From Hysterangium stoloniferum (taxonomy: Eukaryota > Basidiomycota > Agaricomycetes > Hysterangiales > Hysterangiaceae): 64,000 nt of DNA. Made by a program: the position numbers and the translations under genes. Below the pieces are notes generated by a model. That model searched no databases and was not told where the DNA came from. It was given only the letters and a program-made list of their open reading frames with translations. Below, in pieces: positions 32,476 to 44,464 of the stretch (its first letter is position 1; every line of letters begins with the position of its first letter). Location of the stretch: contig WHVD01000049.1 in NCBI GenBank assembly GCA_015178975.1, positions 434,001 to 498,000 of the forward strand. Direction: 5' to 3'.

Positions 32476-33430
32476 GTAGTTTACTACTCAATGTGCAATC
32501 GTTATTGACTAACGTATTAGAAAACATAAGTAATGTAGAAAATGAATAGCCAGACTGGGGATTGAACCCAGGATCTCTCGATTACATAACGAAGGTGTTA
32601 ACCACTACACCATCTGACCTTGGGTAGGTTTTGGTCTTACACTGTACTTAAGGATATAACCCTAAGTGCCATTCCTATTAGATCATATACACACTGAACT
32701 CAGAGCTGTACACCATATGGTCCCAGTTGGAACAATGGTTGGTATTATATAATCTAACATAATGATAGTACGAAATACAACTGACTAGTAGTTTGAAGTG
32801 ATCAAATATAGATTACAATTGACCCTTAAGGTGCAATAGGTAGATAATTACAAGAGCAGATCGACCTTACAGTACGATCTGATTGTGTAGCTAGCTGGGC
32901 CAATGGCCAAGTAGCAGAGAGAAAGTATATATTGTGAAAGAGAGAGAATATCCTAAGAAAGTGAGCTACGATGGATATTCTTACTGCGCGAACCAAGAGG
33001 TAGAAGTCGAGTCGAGTAATAGTAACTGACTTCAACTGTTTCAGTGCGAAGTGTAGTTACTGTAGATTTAGGAAGAGAGATAAAGCAAAAGCTAGTTTAG
33101 ACTAGACCCCAGACCAGTACTTGTGTGTGTGCAGGTGATGGTTGTCAGGGTTGAAAAGTGTCTAAATTTTACCACCATGACTACTACTGTGACATGCGCA
33201 TACTTCTTGTGGGCGAGAGCGCCCACAAGCATACATGGACTCTCGAACTAAATAAAAGGGGGTTTGACCCGTATTTATGAGTTATAGAAAGAGAATAAAA
33301 ATATAAAACATAAAGAAAATAATGAAATTATAAAGCGGCTAAGGAGTAAGGCTTAGAGCCTTTAGCCGCACCTCCTATGTGACCTATCCTTCACAAGGGG
33401 GGGGGGTTTTCCTCAGGTATGTGGTCATGT
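32476..33430. mobile_element. Composite insertion inside the second Copia
   Basis: The Copia translation stops near 32476 and resumes near 33432, so this stretch is foreign. It holds a tRNA-derived SINE on the minus strand (32549-32620). It also has two strong hairpins: CTTGTGGGCG/CGCCCACAAG at 33206-33215 and 33220-33229, and GCGGCTAA/TTAGCCGC at 33335-33342 and 33362-33369. A run of ten G lies at about 33399-33408. I could not define its ends precisely or find a duplication. Confidence 0.55.
32549..32620 (-). mobile_element. tRNA-derived SINE, copy 2
   Basis: On the minus strand it reads GGTCAGATGGTGTAGTGGTT with A box, then B box GGTTCAATCCCC. The arms GGTCAGA and TCTGGCT pair across seven positions with wobble. 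It continues into the same ATTCATTTTCTACA tail as the copy at 10323. The anticodon arm does not fold properly, so it is not a tRNA gene. Confidence 0.6.
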
Positions 33431-36400
33431 TGTGTATTGTCAATGGCACATGACTGCTCAATCTTTTGGAGGTGAAGATGTTCAGCACTGTCCTTCGAAG
33501 CTTGTACAGACCTTTGTAATCAGTCCATCCCGGGTGGAATACCAGCTGTGGTATGAGAAGAACGGCAAAGTGGGGGTATATCTGGAGCAGGAGGGCCTAA
33601 TGGTATTTCTGGTAGGACAGGTAGAGGCGTTGGGGTGTCTGACATGGAGATTGGAATCCCACCACTATGTGGATGAGTTATTATAGGGGGGTTAGGGACA
33701 TCAGAGGATGGGCTTGATCTAGTGTACCCATCATGACTCTCCAGAAACCGGACATGGTAGGAGCAGTAAATTTGGCAGGTTATGGAGTCATAGCATCAAT
33801 AGGATTTAGATTTAGAATCATATCCAATTAGTATACATTCTAATAGAATGCTCAAATATTTTGGGGTTAGATTTATTTTGAATGAGAATGAATGCACGGC
33901 ATCCAATCTCACACAGGTAGGAGTAGTCAGGAGTCCATCCGTACCAAAGTTCCCAAGGTGTCTTGCCTTGGGTAGCAGCAGTAGTTTTTACATGGAGATG
34001 GGTGGCTGTAAGCTAAAACTCGTCCCATAAATAAGTGGGTAAACTGGCTTAAATGCACATTGATCTAGCCTTTCCCATAAGGGTTCTATGCATTCGCTCA
34101 ACATGTCCGATGTGGGCGGATGTGTAGGGTGCCATGAACTGATGATCTGTGCCCCGTGCCTCCAACCAATTAGCCATTTCATGGCTCTTGAGTTCTCCAT
34201 TGTCAGTACAATACAGGCCAACTTTAAGGCTAGTCTCAATTTCTCTAGCTCGCTCCCAGGTTTGAAGAGAAGGGAAGGCATCGCTTTTTGCTTTTAGTGG
34301 TATAGTCCAAACAAAGTTTGTAAAATCATCTACTATATTCAAGATGTAGTTATTCCCAGTTCGTGATGTTACTGCTTGTGGTCCAGACAGATCAACCCAG
34401 ACCTTTTTGAGCTTCCTAGTTGCCTTATGCCCTATCCCTTCCTCATGCCTCTTTGGAATGGGAGACTTCGTCTGCTTTCCAAGGATGCATGAGTCACACT
34501 TTGAGGGGACTGTAGTTGAGGATAGTCATGCACCTTGAATAAGGCCACTATTGAGCATGTCACTGATTGACTTGTAATTGGCATGTCCAAGGCGGCGGTG
34601 CCAAGTTTTGAGTGTAGGTGTTCTTTGGGCAATGAGGGCATGTTCCACTTGGGTAGAATGCAAGTTTAAGGAATATAGATTTTTAGGTTTGAGTAAGGAG
34701 CCACAAGCAATGGTAGAATTCGAGGATTTCGTGCTGAGCCAACAGCAATAATTATCGAAGTGTGCAATGAGGTTAGAGTCCCAGGTAAGGCATTGAACTG
34801 ATACGAGCCAGATGATGGCATCAGGTATATAGAAAACATCTTTTAGAGTGATGTGAGCACCCCGTCCTATTCATATTTTGATGTCTCCAATGCCGATGGC
34901 CAAAATGGAAGAGCCTCCTAATCCTTTTACAGGCTGAGGTGTGATGGCATTCAAGGTAAGGAAGTCAATTTGTTCTGGTGATATATGAACAGTTGCACCA
35001 CTGTCTAGCCAAAAGGGATGCATATCAGTGGATAGGGTAGTTTGCTTCATTTGCAATAATGGTTGTATGTTGGTTGCACTTAGGGCTGTAGGGTGTGATT
35101 GGGTATGCATGTTCCAATCAACATTCGTGGTTAACTCCTCCTCAAGCACAACCCAACCATTATACTCTAGGCTGTCGAGTTCCATTGGAGAAGAACCAGG
35201 ATTATTTGGTGGAGGGATGATGCCTGCGAAATTAGTGGGGGCAGGGGTAACAATGGACAAGTCAGAGGGGTCCATCTGTGCAAAGTACATCTGGCCGTCA
35301 GATCCCTGCATCCAGACAGAGATTTTTGGTTTAGGGCTGGGACCGGAGGGATTGGAAGGGGAGGTGGATGGTTTGGGGTGTTTAATTTCACGGTCACATT
35401 GATGAGCCAGTTTGGATTCCTCAATGCTCTCCCGGCCATGCCACCACCTGTTGAAACACAATATTCTGCAGTATGGCGATGCTGCTTGCAGTTGGAGCAG
35501 ATCAGAGAGGTGTCAGGTTTAGGGAGTGTGGCAAGGGCAATGGAGGTAGTACTGGTGGTATGTTTGGTATTGTCAGAGGTCATCAGAGCCTGCTCACTAT
35601 CCAGGTAAGAGCATAGCTGGGTAGAGGTAAAAGGTTGAGATGTCGTGGATTGAGAGATGTCCCGAGTGACTAGGGAGTGCAGGTGTAGGAAGTCAGTGCC
35701 AAAGGCATTCAGGAGGGCAATACACTTGAAGAGGTCCCAGAATATGTCTCCCATATCATAGGCACGGTCCACAGCAGTGCAAATAGTTTCATCAGTAGTG
35801 GGAAATGGGGTACCACGGGAGAACTGGGTAAGTAGGGCAGTTTGGAGCAGCTGGACCTGGTGGATGGGACCCTCACTCTTGTGATGGGAGAGTAGGGTGT
35901 TCCAGCAGGCCTTGGCCCCAAGTTCAAGGTCGATATGTTCCCATTCAGTGGGTTTGATGGTCAATGCAATGAGGGCGGCTGCCAGGGAGTTGTTGCTCTC
36001 CCAGTTTGCATGTGCACAAGGGTGTTCAGGCCCAGGCTGCGCAATAGTTCCCTTGGCATAACCATGAAAACCAGTCAATGTCATAAACAAGGTGGCAGCC
36101 TGAAGCCATGTCTGATAGTTGGATTGTAATTTGTCTAATTTGGGACCAGAGTAAGTGACATTTGTGCAGAGAGTGATGATGGAGGAGGCAATGTCATCCA
36201 CAGAAGCTGTCACAGAGGTAGCCATTGCAAAAATAAATTTGGGGAAAGTGGGTTAATATCCAACTCATCATTATTGCTGAATTGTTGAATATGTTTCAGG
36301 TAGACGAAATAAGGCCTATAACCTGTTAGAAAAGTAACCCTAATGACAATATAACTAATAAACAATTATTAGTTACAATGTGCATGAATATATAATGATT

Positions 36401-36592
36401 TTACTCAGTCTCATGTATCATACAACGGACTAAGGTGATACCACTTTTGTTCTCCAGCTTATATATTGTCACATATATCATCAGGTACCAATATAGGTAT
36501 GTTGGTGATACCAGTTACCCCTGTCCAATGATTAAATCTTGGGTCAGTCAATTTATGCCAGGTGAATTTCGATGGTGTTATTCAACAAAATG

Positions 36593-37395
36593 GCTCTCCT
36601 CTTCTACCAGCACCATGGAAATATCCTCAACAGTAAGTGATCCCATATGCTACATAAGAGCAGTTGCAACTGCACCATATTCAGGAGCTAAAAAATAAAT
36701 CAGGACATCTGGAACATCCTCTTTATGTAACTCAACTCCAATCACTCAAAGTTGCGAAGCAAGAGTCAGAATTCTGTGTACATATTCCATCACTGGTTTT
36801 TTGACATTGTAACAGTATGTATACAGCTGCCATTTCAATGAGATCCAGTTGGTCCAATTATTTGCCTGGTAAATTTTTGCAAGTGCTTTCCATGTCTCAG
36901 GTCCAGTAGTACAATCCTGAATATATGATTGTTGACTTGTTTCGATTGTAAGCCCAATCACTGTGCAACCATCCTCTGAATGCTTTTCCCATTCCAAACA
37001 CTTCTTGCTACTCTCATCTTTAGGTGGCTTTGTTCCACTACTCACAACACTCCAAGATCCAGAATGCCACAGAACCATTGACAGTGAAAATTTCCATTCA
37101 TGGTAATTATCACCTGAGAGTTTTGGGACACTTGCAAGTAAGGCATTGATGTTAGACATAAGATAATGAGATAGTATTAATGCAACTTTTTAAAGCAATG
37201 AGGCAGGGCCCATAACCTGTTAGATGTTGATGGTATAACAAAAACAGACAAGGTTTTTACATACATATGACTAAGCTACTGTAAAGTACACAATAGCCAA
37301 GTGTATTTGTATCAACTATGAAAGTGTGTATTGTAAAAACAATGAAACAATATAAGACTGTCAATGGCTTGCAACCTTATGAATAGATTCTAACA
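36593..37395 (-). mobile_element. Old Copia: LTR and gag N-terminal part
   Basis: The LTR is 37218-37395 (178 bp, TGTTAGATG...TTCTAACA). Beside it on the minus strand is the primer site GGTTATGGGCCC. Gag reads from ATG 37159: LSGDNYHEWKFSLSMVLWHS, then GPETWKALAKIYQ and LYTYCYNVKKPVMEYVHRI, a typical Copia gag. It continues to the insertion point at 36593, and the rest lies at 30425-30133. Pol and the other LTR are gone. Confidence 0.8.
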
Positions 37396-37876
37396 TCAAC
37401 TTTAGTTCTGTTCTGTACTATTTGCTTTTTTCAAAAGCAATCTGATAGTTCATGCAAGGGCACAACAAATACATTGAAGCCAAACTTCACTTGATTTGTA
37501 TGTAGAACCAGACCTCCTGGTTGAGTATGTACTAACCCCAAAGACCCCTGAAATTCCACCACCTTTAGCCTTACCTTAGACCTTAACACAGGGTATGAGA
37601 ATGCACCCCAGGGGATGGAAGAGCTTTGGGAGAGGGTGGGGGAGGAATGGTACAAGATTAATGCTGTGATGTATTAGCCTTAATTTAATATTTATTTTCT
37701 GAAAAAGGAGTCCAATGCTCTATCAAAACGTGCAAATACTCAATTCACTGCAAGGTAAAATAATTTAAGTATTTAATATTAATCAGTGGCAGCCTGAATA
37801 GACTTAGAACCCCTGAAGTCAAGAGTTTACTTGAATTTGTATATGCACCCTACTTTGCAAAGAAGGTTTTGAGAGC
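37396..37876. other. Repeat-like filler between Copia LTR and Gypsy
   Basis: Contains a CATTGAAGCCAAACTTCAC motif and CCAGACCTCCTGGTTGAG. Both resemble sequence at 18210-18260 inside the LTR insertion at 16979, so it is probably a fragment of that LTR family. The Gypsy element was inserted at its right end. Confidence 0.4.
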
Positions 37877-38718
37877 TGTTACGACTGGAATTCCCACTGG
37901 ACTCTGGGCACTAACTTATATGCACCTGCACCCTATATGCACCAATTATCAGTTTACTGGAATATCCGCCGGACTCCATACGTCAGACCTGTCCATGTTT
38001 GACCTTCGTTACTTCATGTATCAGTCACCGGAATACCCACTGGACTCCGTCCCTGTTTATCACTGACCCTGTCCCACACATCAGTCACTGGACCCTGCTC
38101 GGAAAACCCGTCAGCCCTCTAACTGAGCCCTGTTCCCATTATAGTCAACTGGCCTGTCACGATTCAGACTCTGCTCCCACCCCATTCCTGTTATGGTTTT
38201 ATGACCTGTCACAATTCAGACTCCGCTCCATTCCATCCTGTTCCTAACACCAAGTTTGGTGTTTATTTATCTCATTTTATGTTTGCTAGTTTAGTTTTCA
38301 TTATTACTGGATTTGGTATGTTATTCATTCCACAGTCTATATAGTCTGGCAGATGTTGTACATACAATCCAGTCAGAAAATCAGCTTAGATTCTCCCCAG
38401 TAATCTTAGTATATTTTCCTCTCTAAATTCCTCTTTGAAACACACCCCTCTTACTCGTTGGAGCCCACAGGCTCTGACCCATCTATCACTCGACCTCCAA
38501 CTTATCTATCTTGACTCCCCAAACTCTCGACCCACGAACCCCGCCTGGACTCCCCAGGATTCCCATCCATCCATTTGAAATTGGACAAGACGATCTCGTG
38601 CGGGTGCAGCCTATAAGCTGAAGCCAAGTCCTACTGGCTTTCCCACAGGTTTCTCCAGAAACCCTCTGTGTATGCACCTTAACAGTATTTTCTGACTAAG
38701 ACTCACAGATAGTTCAAT

Positions 38719-39816
38719 ATGCCACCAAGAAGAAAAGTACACATACAGGAATCATTACCTGGACCGTCGACTCTTCATTCCCCACTTACTTTGTATACCA
38801 GCCAGACACTCACAAACCAGCTGGACGCCATGGAAGAAGCCTGTATTGAAGAAGTCCTGGAAAACCTGGATGAATCCAAGCATGAGGACGAGCCTGTGGC
38901 CCCTGATGAGGGCAAAGGTGTTGAAAATCCTCTGTCTAACAATCGACCACCACTTTCGGACCCTGCCTCTGAGTTGTTAGCAATCACTTTAGAGAGATTG
39001 ATGAATCACATGCTCAGAGAAGGCAACAAGAAGGATCCGGAACCTCTGCAGTCAAAAGTCAATGCTCCAGAACCCTTCATGGGTTTCAACCCAAACAAAC
39101 TTTCCACTTTCCTCATGCAATGTCGCTTCAATTTCCACAATCAATCTGCCACATTCTCCATGGACTCCCGAAAAGTCAACTATGCACTTTCATACTTGTT
39201 GGGATCCGTATTGATTTGGTTCGAACTGGCTTTCAGTGGACTTTCCAAGGAAGAGCTGCTGTGGCTTGAAGATTGGGATGCTTTTGTTGAGGAGCTAGAA
39301 ACCAACTTTGGCCCATATGACCTGACTGGAGAAGCTGAGAATAGTCTCACTAATCTTTGTATGAAGGACACACAGTGCATCATGGACTATATTGTCCAAT
39401 TCAATAATCTTGCAGCTCGTTGTCAGTGGGGTGATCCCACTCTCTGCCACCAATTCTATGCCAGTCTGCCATTCCACCTTAAAGACAAAGTCTTGAAAGG
39501 AGAAGATGGAAAGCCAAAAATACTGTCCCATATGCACCTTAAGGCTCAAAATGCAGATGCATGCTATTGGGAACGTTGTGTGGAAGTTGCCCACAAGACC
39601 TCCACGGACAAAGTGAACAAGTCCACAGCCAATAAAACCAACAACAACAACAACTCATCAACTAGCAACAAAACTCCATGCAATCTGATAAGAAGAATGA
39701 TAAAAAGTCTTCTGGGGGTTGTGTTGCCTCTCCACACATTCACAAGTTTACCCATCTCAACTCATCTGCTCTTTCACATTCTGATTCATTTTTTATTAAA
39801 CTTATGTCTAATATGA
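38719..39816 (+). CDS. Gypsy Gag protein
   Basis: Open frame of 365 codons, starting 34 bases after the LTR at ATG 38719 (MPPRRKVHIQ). An acidic N-terminal region (EDEPVAPDEGKG) precedes the retrotransposon gag domain: PEPFMGFNPNKLSTFLMQCR at about 117-136, then SYLLGSVLIWFELAF and EELETNFGPYDL. It ends with an Asn/Ser/Thr-rich tail (NKTNNNNNSSTSNK). No CCHC knuckle is visible. The final 40 or so codons overlap the protease frame (from 39678) in a different phase, so either a programmed frameshift or a mutation separates gag and pol. Confidence 0.8.
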   Translation: MPPRRKVHIQESLPGPSTLHSPLTLYTSQTLTNQLDAMEEACIEEVLENLDESKHEDEPVAPDEGKGVENPLSNNRPPLSDPASELLAITLERLMNHMLREGNKKDPEPLQSKVNAPEPFMGFNPNKLSTFLMQCRFNFHNQSATFSMDSRKVNYALSYLLGSVLIWFELAFSGLSKEELLWLEDWDAFVEELETNFGPYDLTGEAENSLTNLCMKDTQCIMDYIVQFNNLAARCQWGDPTLCHQFYASLPFHLKDKVLKGEDGKPKILSHMHLKAQNADACYWERCVEVAHKTSTDKVNKSTANKTNNNNNSSTSNKTPCNLIRRMIKSLLGVVLPLHTFTSLPISTHLLFHILIHFLLNLCLI

Positions 39817-42800
39817 TTCCGAAATTCATTTTTTCAGCACTCATAGATTCCGGCTCAACTCATTGTTTTTTAGATGCAAAATTCACACAAAATAATCTGT
39901 TGTCAACTTATCTGATAAACCCAGTCAGCCTCCGACTTTTTGATGGCACAAGCAATTCAGTTGTCACCCAAGCTTGTGATTTATCCATCTGTTTCCCATG
40001 TGGAACATCCCAGTTGGTCACTTTCTATGTGACCCAGTTAGACTCAAGTTGCTTGGTTGTCCTAAGACATAACTGGCTTACCCACTACAATCCGTTGATT
40101 GACTGGGTAGCTAACAGTATAACTTTCCAGACACCTGCAGCTTCCAAGAAAACTGTACCCATCACAGCCTCCATGGCACCCATGGCCTTCCCAGCACCTG
40201 CAGTCTCGAGGACTCCTGTGATCCCTACAGCACCCATGGCTTCCCCGGAACCCATGGCACCTCCATCTATTTCTCTCATTAATGCTGCAGCATTTATTAG
40301 GGCTACAAAAATGGACAGGTCCCAGGCATTCACTATCAATTTGAAAATTGATGAAGCAACTGGTCATTTCTCAACTCTGGTATCCACATCTGAGCAAACC
40401 GTGGACCTAGAAGGCATCCTGGAGAAATATCACAACTTCATGAATGTTGGAACTTTCCGCAATCCGCGATTTCCTGGATGAACATTTGTCCATAGGTTTT
40501 ATCAGACCCTCTAAGTCTCCTTTTGGAGTACCTGCTCTGTTTGTCAAGAAAAAGGATGGATCCCTTAGACTATGTGTTGATTTCAGAGGACTCAATGCTG
40601 TCACAAAAAAGGATAAGTATCCACTTCCACTTATATCTGACCTCCTTGTGCTCCACAGAATGCCCGGATTTACACCAAAATAGACCTTAAACATGCCTAC
40701 CATTTGGTCTGGATCTCCATGGGAGATGAATGGAAAACCACTTTCAGAACCCATTATGGGGCCTTTGAGTAGTTGATGATGCCCTTTGGACTCACCAATG
40801 CTCCATCTGTTTTTCAGCATTTTATCAACAACATTCTCTCCAACATGCTCAATGTATGCATCATTGTTTACTTGGACAACATTCTTATCTACTCTGAGGA
40901 CCCCACAGAACATGACAAACAAGTCTGTGAAGTTCTCCAGAGACTCAGACAACATGGTTTATTCACAAATGGTAAAAAATGTACTTTTGACACGGACTCT
41001 GTGGAATACCTGGGTTTCATAATGGGACCCAACGGACTCCGCATAGATGAAACTAAAGTACAAGTCATCAAAGATTGGCCAGAACCCTGAAAAGTCAAAG
41101 ATATATGTACATACAATTTTTCCTCAGCTTTGCCAATTTTTACTGATGGTTTATCCATGGATATTCTAACATCATGGTTCCCCTTACCCATCTTACACAC
41201 AAGGATACTCCGTGGAATTTTAATGATAAGTGTCAAAAAGCTTTCAATCTTTTAAAAGATTCTTCTTCTTCAGCTCCTATTCTGTCACATTGGAAACCGG
41301 ACTTCCCGCTCATTGTTGAAACAGATGCCTCCGACTATGCACTTGGAGCCATTCTGTCTATCCAGGACTCCGACGGAGAAGTCCACCCCATGGCTTTTCT
41401 GTCCTGGACTTTCACCGGAGCAGAGCTCAATTATAATGTTCATGATAAGGAACTCTAGCAATTTTTTCAGCTTTCAAAACGTGGTGACACTATTTGGAAG
41501 GCTCGGGAATTCCAATTGACATTGTAACAGATCACAAAAACCTGGAATACTTTTCTACTACGAAGCTTTTGACCCACCAGCAGGCCTGCTGGTCTGAATA
41601 CCTATCAGCTTTCAATATGATTATCCACTTTTGACCTGGCCATCTTGGTGGCAAACCTGACACTTTAACTAGACAATGGGATGTCTATCCTAAAGAGGGG
41701 AGCAACGACTATGCCACAGTAAACCCACACAACCTGAAACCCATTTTCACAAATCAGCAACTTACCGCATCAGTCTGCGCGACTTTCCTCATTCATCTTA
41801 TTGTCCATGGAATTATCATTATGGATATTGAGAAGTTACACCAAGATATTCTATCGGCAATTCCACTAGACCTGATAACTAAAGCACACTTTGACAATCC
41901 TGTGGATCCCAGTCAACCCCAGTGGTCTCTTGACCAGTATGGTTTCATTAGAGTTGACGATCACATCTATGTACTGGACTCCAATGGCCTCCGCCTCAGG
42001 ATCCTCCAGTACAAACATGACCATCCACTCTCAGGACATTTCAGGTTCAACAAAACTCTACCATTAATAAGAAGAGAATACACTTGGCCCAGACTCTGAG
42101 GATTCATTAAGTACTATTGTAAATCTTGCACTACTTGTCCACACTCTAAATCGCAGCGACACAAGTCATATGGCCTTCTGAAACAACTCCTGGTATCGGA
42201 ATACCCATGGAATTCCATCTCTATGGATTTCATTGAACACATACTGGACTCCAAAGGCTTTTCTGCCATTCTAGTTGTTGTTGACAGATTCTCAAAACAA
42301 GGTATATTCATTCCTACATATGATACCATTATGTCCATGCAGTTAGCGGAACTTTTTATTATCCACATATTTTCCAAGCACAGAGTTCCGTCCCACATAA
42401 CTTCCAATCAAGGATCAGAGTTCATATCTCACTTCTTTAGATCCCTTGGGAAATCCTTGGACATGAAGTTACACTTCACGTCCAGACATCACCCAGAAGG
42501 CAACAGACAAACTGAATGCATCAATCAGACATTGGAACAATACCTCCATGTATATTGCAACTATCAACAGGACAATTGGAAATCCCTGTTACCACTTGCA
42601 GAATTTGCTTACAACAATGCACCTTTGGCCACTACTGGCATTTCCCCGTTCTTTGCAAATAAAGGATATAATCCAAATATTACAGTACATCCAGAATGAA
42701 ATCTCACCTCCACCCATGCTCAAGAGTTCGTCATGGACCTCCATGAGCTCCACAAGGAACTCCGGACTGCAATAAAGTCTGCCCAAGAGCAATACCAGCA

Positions 42801-43290
42801 TTCAGCGGACAAACACTGGATTCTGTCACCCTACTTCAAAATTGGTGATCGCATTTTTGTCAAAGCTCAATTCTTCCAGATTACCCGTCCATCAAAAGAG
42901 CTTGCTGAAAAATATTTAGGTCCATTTGAAATAATAGCACAAGTAGGTTCAGTTTCTTGGACACTACAGCTTCCAGATAGCATGTGCGTGGTACACCCAG
43001 TATTTCATGTTTCCATGTTAGAACCTTGTACTGCTAACACTATTCCAGATCACATGCAATCTCTGCCTCCTCCAGTCATTATCGACAGAGAACCCGAGTT
43101 TGAAATCTTACAAATTTTAGATTCAAAAATTGACAAGCATCGATGCACTTGTAAACTGCTTTACTAGGTCAAGTGGGCAGGTTACGAGGGCACTGATGAA
43201 GAGACTTCATGGATTTTGGCCACATAACTCAGTAATGCCACAGAAATCATTACTGACTTTCACACAGCTTACCCCCTCAAACCTGGACCA
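39678..43290 (+). pseudogene. Gypsy Pol polyprotein, interrupted
   Basis: Protease: ALIDSGSTHCFLDAKF near 39835. [22 protein letters not shown] near 40495, then MPFGLTNAPSVFQ; the catalytic block is YLDN (40869-40880), with Asn for the second Asp. RNase H: ETDASDYALGAIL near 41320. Integrase: MDFIEHI...VVDRFSKQG at 42223-42300, SNQGSEFISHFF and RHHPEGNRQTECINQTLEQY. Chromodomain-like end: VKWAGYEGTDEETSWIL near 43150-43215. A frameshift lies near 40660. Stops at 40770, 41088, 41632, 42097 and 42697 mostly sit where relatives have Arg or Trp, pointing to C-to-T decay. Confidence 0.88.
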
Positions 43291-43492
43291 CTATCTTCTC
43301 TCTGACCACACTCCATGGACCCTGTGTTACGATTGGACTCCTTCTCATTTTTCCCTGTCACCCTATGTCTCTCTTTGCTTTTACAGGTTTCTGACAAGTC
43401 TTCAAGCCCTAAGTGGTTTTCTCCACAGACTTTGATTTTTATGTTTTTCACACTTTACTTTTATTTTCAAAAATTATTATTATTAAGTTTTA

Positions 43493-44464
43493 TTATTTTT
43501 CTTCATCTACATTTATGGGGCTATGTTTCTTCCCCATCTCAGCCATCTCCTCAGGGAGCTCTGCTATCTCCGTGGGAACCCCATCCTCATCTGAACTGGC
43601 ATCCTCGGAACTCCCAATCTGTGGCTCTTCATAGACATAGCCGCTGTACTCCACCAGGAACTTCCAAAATTCATTGCAGAGCCCACAGAGTTTGTTTGCT
43701 ACCACCACCACCTGCACCCAGTTGCTCTTCCTAAGCAACTCATTTTGGGCCTCTATGCCCTCAGTGATCCACCCCAGGACCTCATCCAAACCTGTAATCC
43801 TGTCCGGCCCACTCACTTCCTGCACCATGGACCCTATGGGCTGCTCGTGAACAAGTGAGCACCTCACTTTGAGGTGTGCACATTGCCAGCAGCCCAGTCC
43901 CCACCCAGACTTCTGATTGCAGTCAGTGTTCCAGTCATTACAACTGGAACAGCGTGGGTCATTCCTAGCTGGTAGGCAGACTGGAGCTGCTTTCCTTGTC
44001 TTCTGTTGATGTGGTTAGTTTCTTGGATTATTCCACAGACCTGAGACTTACCTTCTGGGGGCTCTCCGGCTCCCCCTCAAACTCTGACTTGACCTCTGCC
44101 ACCTTGCGCTGAAAATGCCAAGTCAGTTAAGTCGATATGGTGATTCAATGGGACTTACCTTTCCCACAGCAACTGCGGCCCTATCTGCAGCCGCCCTGGC
44201 TTTCTCTGTGGCAACTTGCACGGCCTTCTCCTCATCCCATTTCCTCTGTCTCTCAGCCACTTCCTCCATGGCCAGTGCCACCTGGTACTCCCTGTCCAGT
44301 TGCTCTTTGGCCTCCTTGGCCTCCCTCTCTGCCTCTTCTCATTGACGGTGTTGTTCCTCCTGTTGCACCAAGATTTGGGCAGTGGTGAGTGGCACCCGAT
44401 ATTAATTGCCTGTGGAGGGCCCAGCAATTGGCATTGGCCTGCATGGTGTTAGTTTGGGACCCAT
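43493..44464 (-). pseudogene. Antisense spliced gene with a Zn2Cys6-like cluster, inside Gypsy
   Basis: Three exons on the strand opposite to gag-pol: 44464-44159, 44108-44052, 44002-43493. Both introns (50 and 49 nt) have GTAAGT donors and CAG acceptors and keep the frame. The predicted protein has a Glu/Lys/Ala-rich coiled-coil stretch (AEREAKEAKEQLDREYQ), then a basic patch where exons 2 and 3 join (SPQKKTRKAAP). Next come six cysteines spaced C-x2-C-x6-C-x9-C-x2-C-x6-C (from 43932 down to 43861), the pattern of the fungal binuclear zinc cluster. A helical part (LDEVLGWITEGIEAQNELLR) and an acidic C-terminus ending DEEK follow. Exon 1 has two stops, TAA at 44404-44402 and TGA at 44341-44339, so this copy is dead. 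The family is not known to me; DNA binding is inferred only from the spacing. Confidence 0.72.

Larger units (their letters stand above)
30426..36587 (-). mobile_element. Second Copia retrotransposon, decayed
   Basis: LTRs are 30426-30726 (301 bp) and 36324-36587 (264 bp). They differ mainly by a 32-bp segment near the start and a 5-bp indel. A perfect duplication AAATG (30421-30425, 36588-36592) lies in the gag of an older Copia. The primer site reads GGTTATAGGCC on the minus strand. Gag starts at 36225. Protease FWLDSGATVHIS lies near 35000. Integrase pieces with VGLYCTDNGE and HIGHVERMHRTLMGKA lie at 34342-34049. RT and RNase H lie at 32118-30721. The frame is broken many times. The RT active site reads HINDFL, with Asn (31720-31722) for the first Asp. 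A foreign segment (32476-33430) interrupts the linker between integrase and RT. Confidence 0.9.

Noticed and set aside
44155..44427. Arg/Pro-rich 90-residue minus-strand frame
   Set aside because: It is an out-of-frame shadow of exon 1 of the antisense gene; the other frame joins to the exons with good splice sites.
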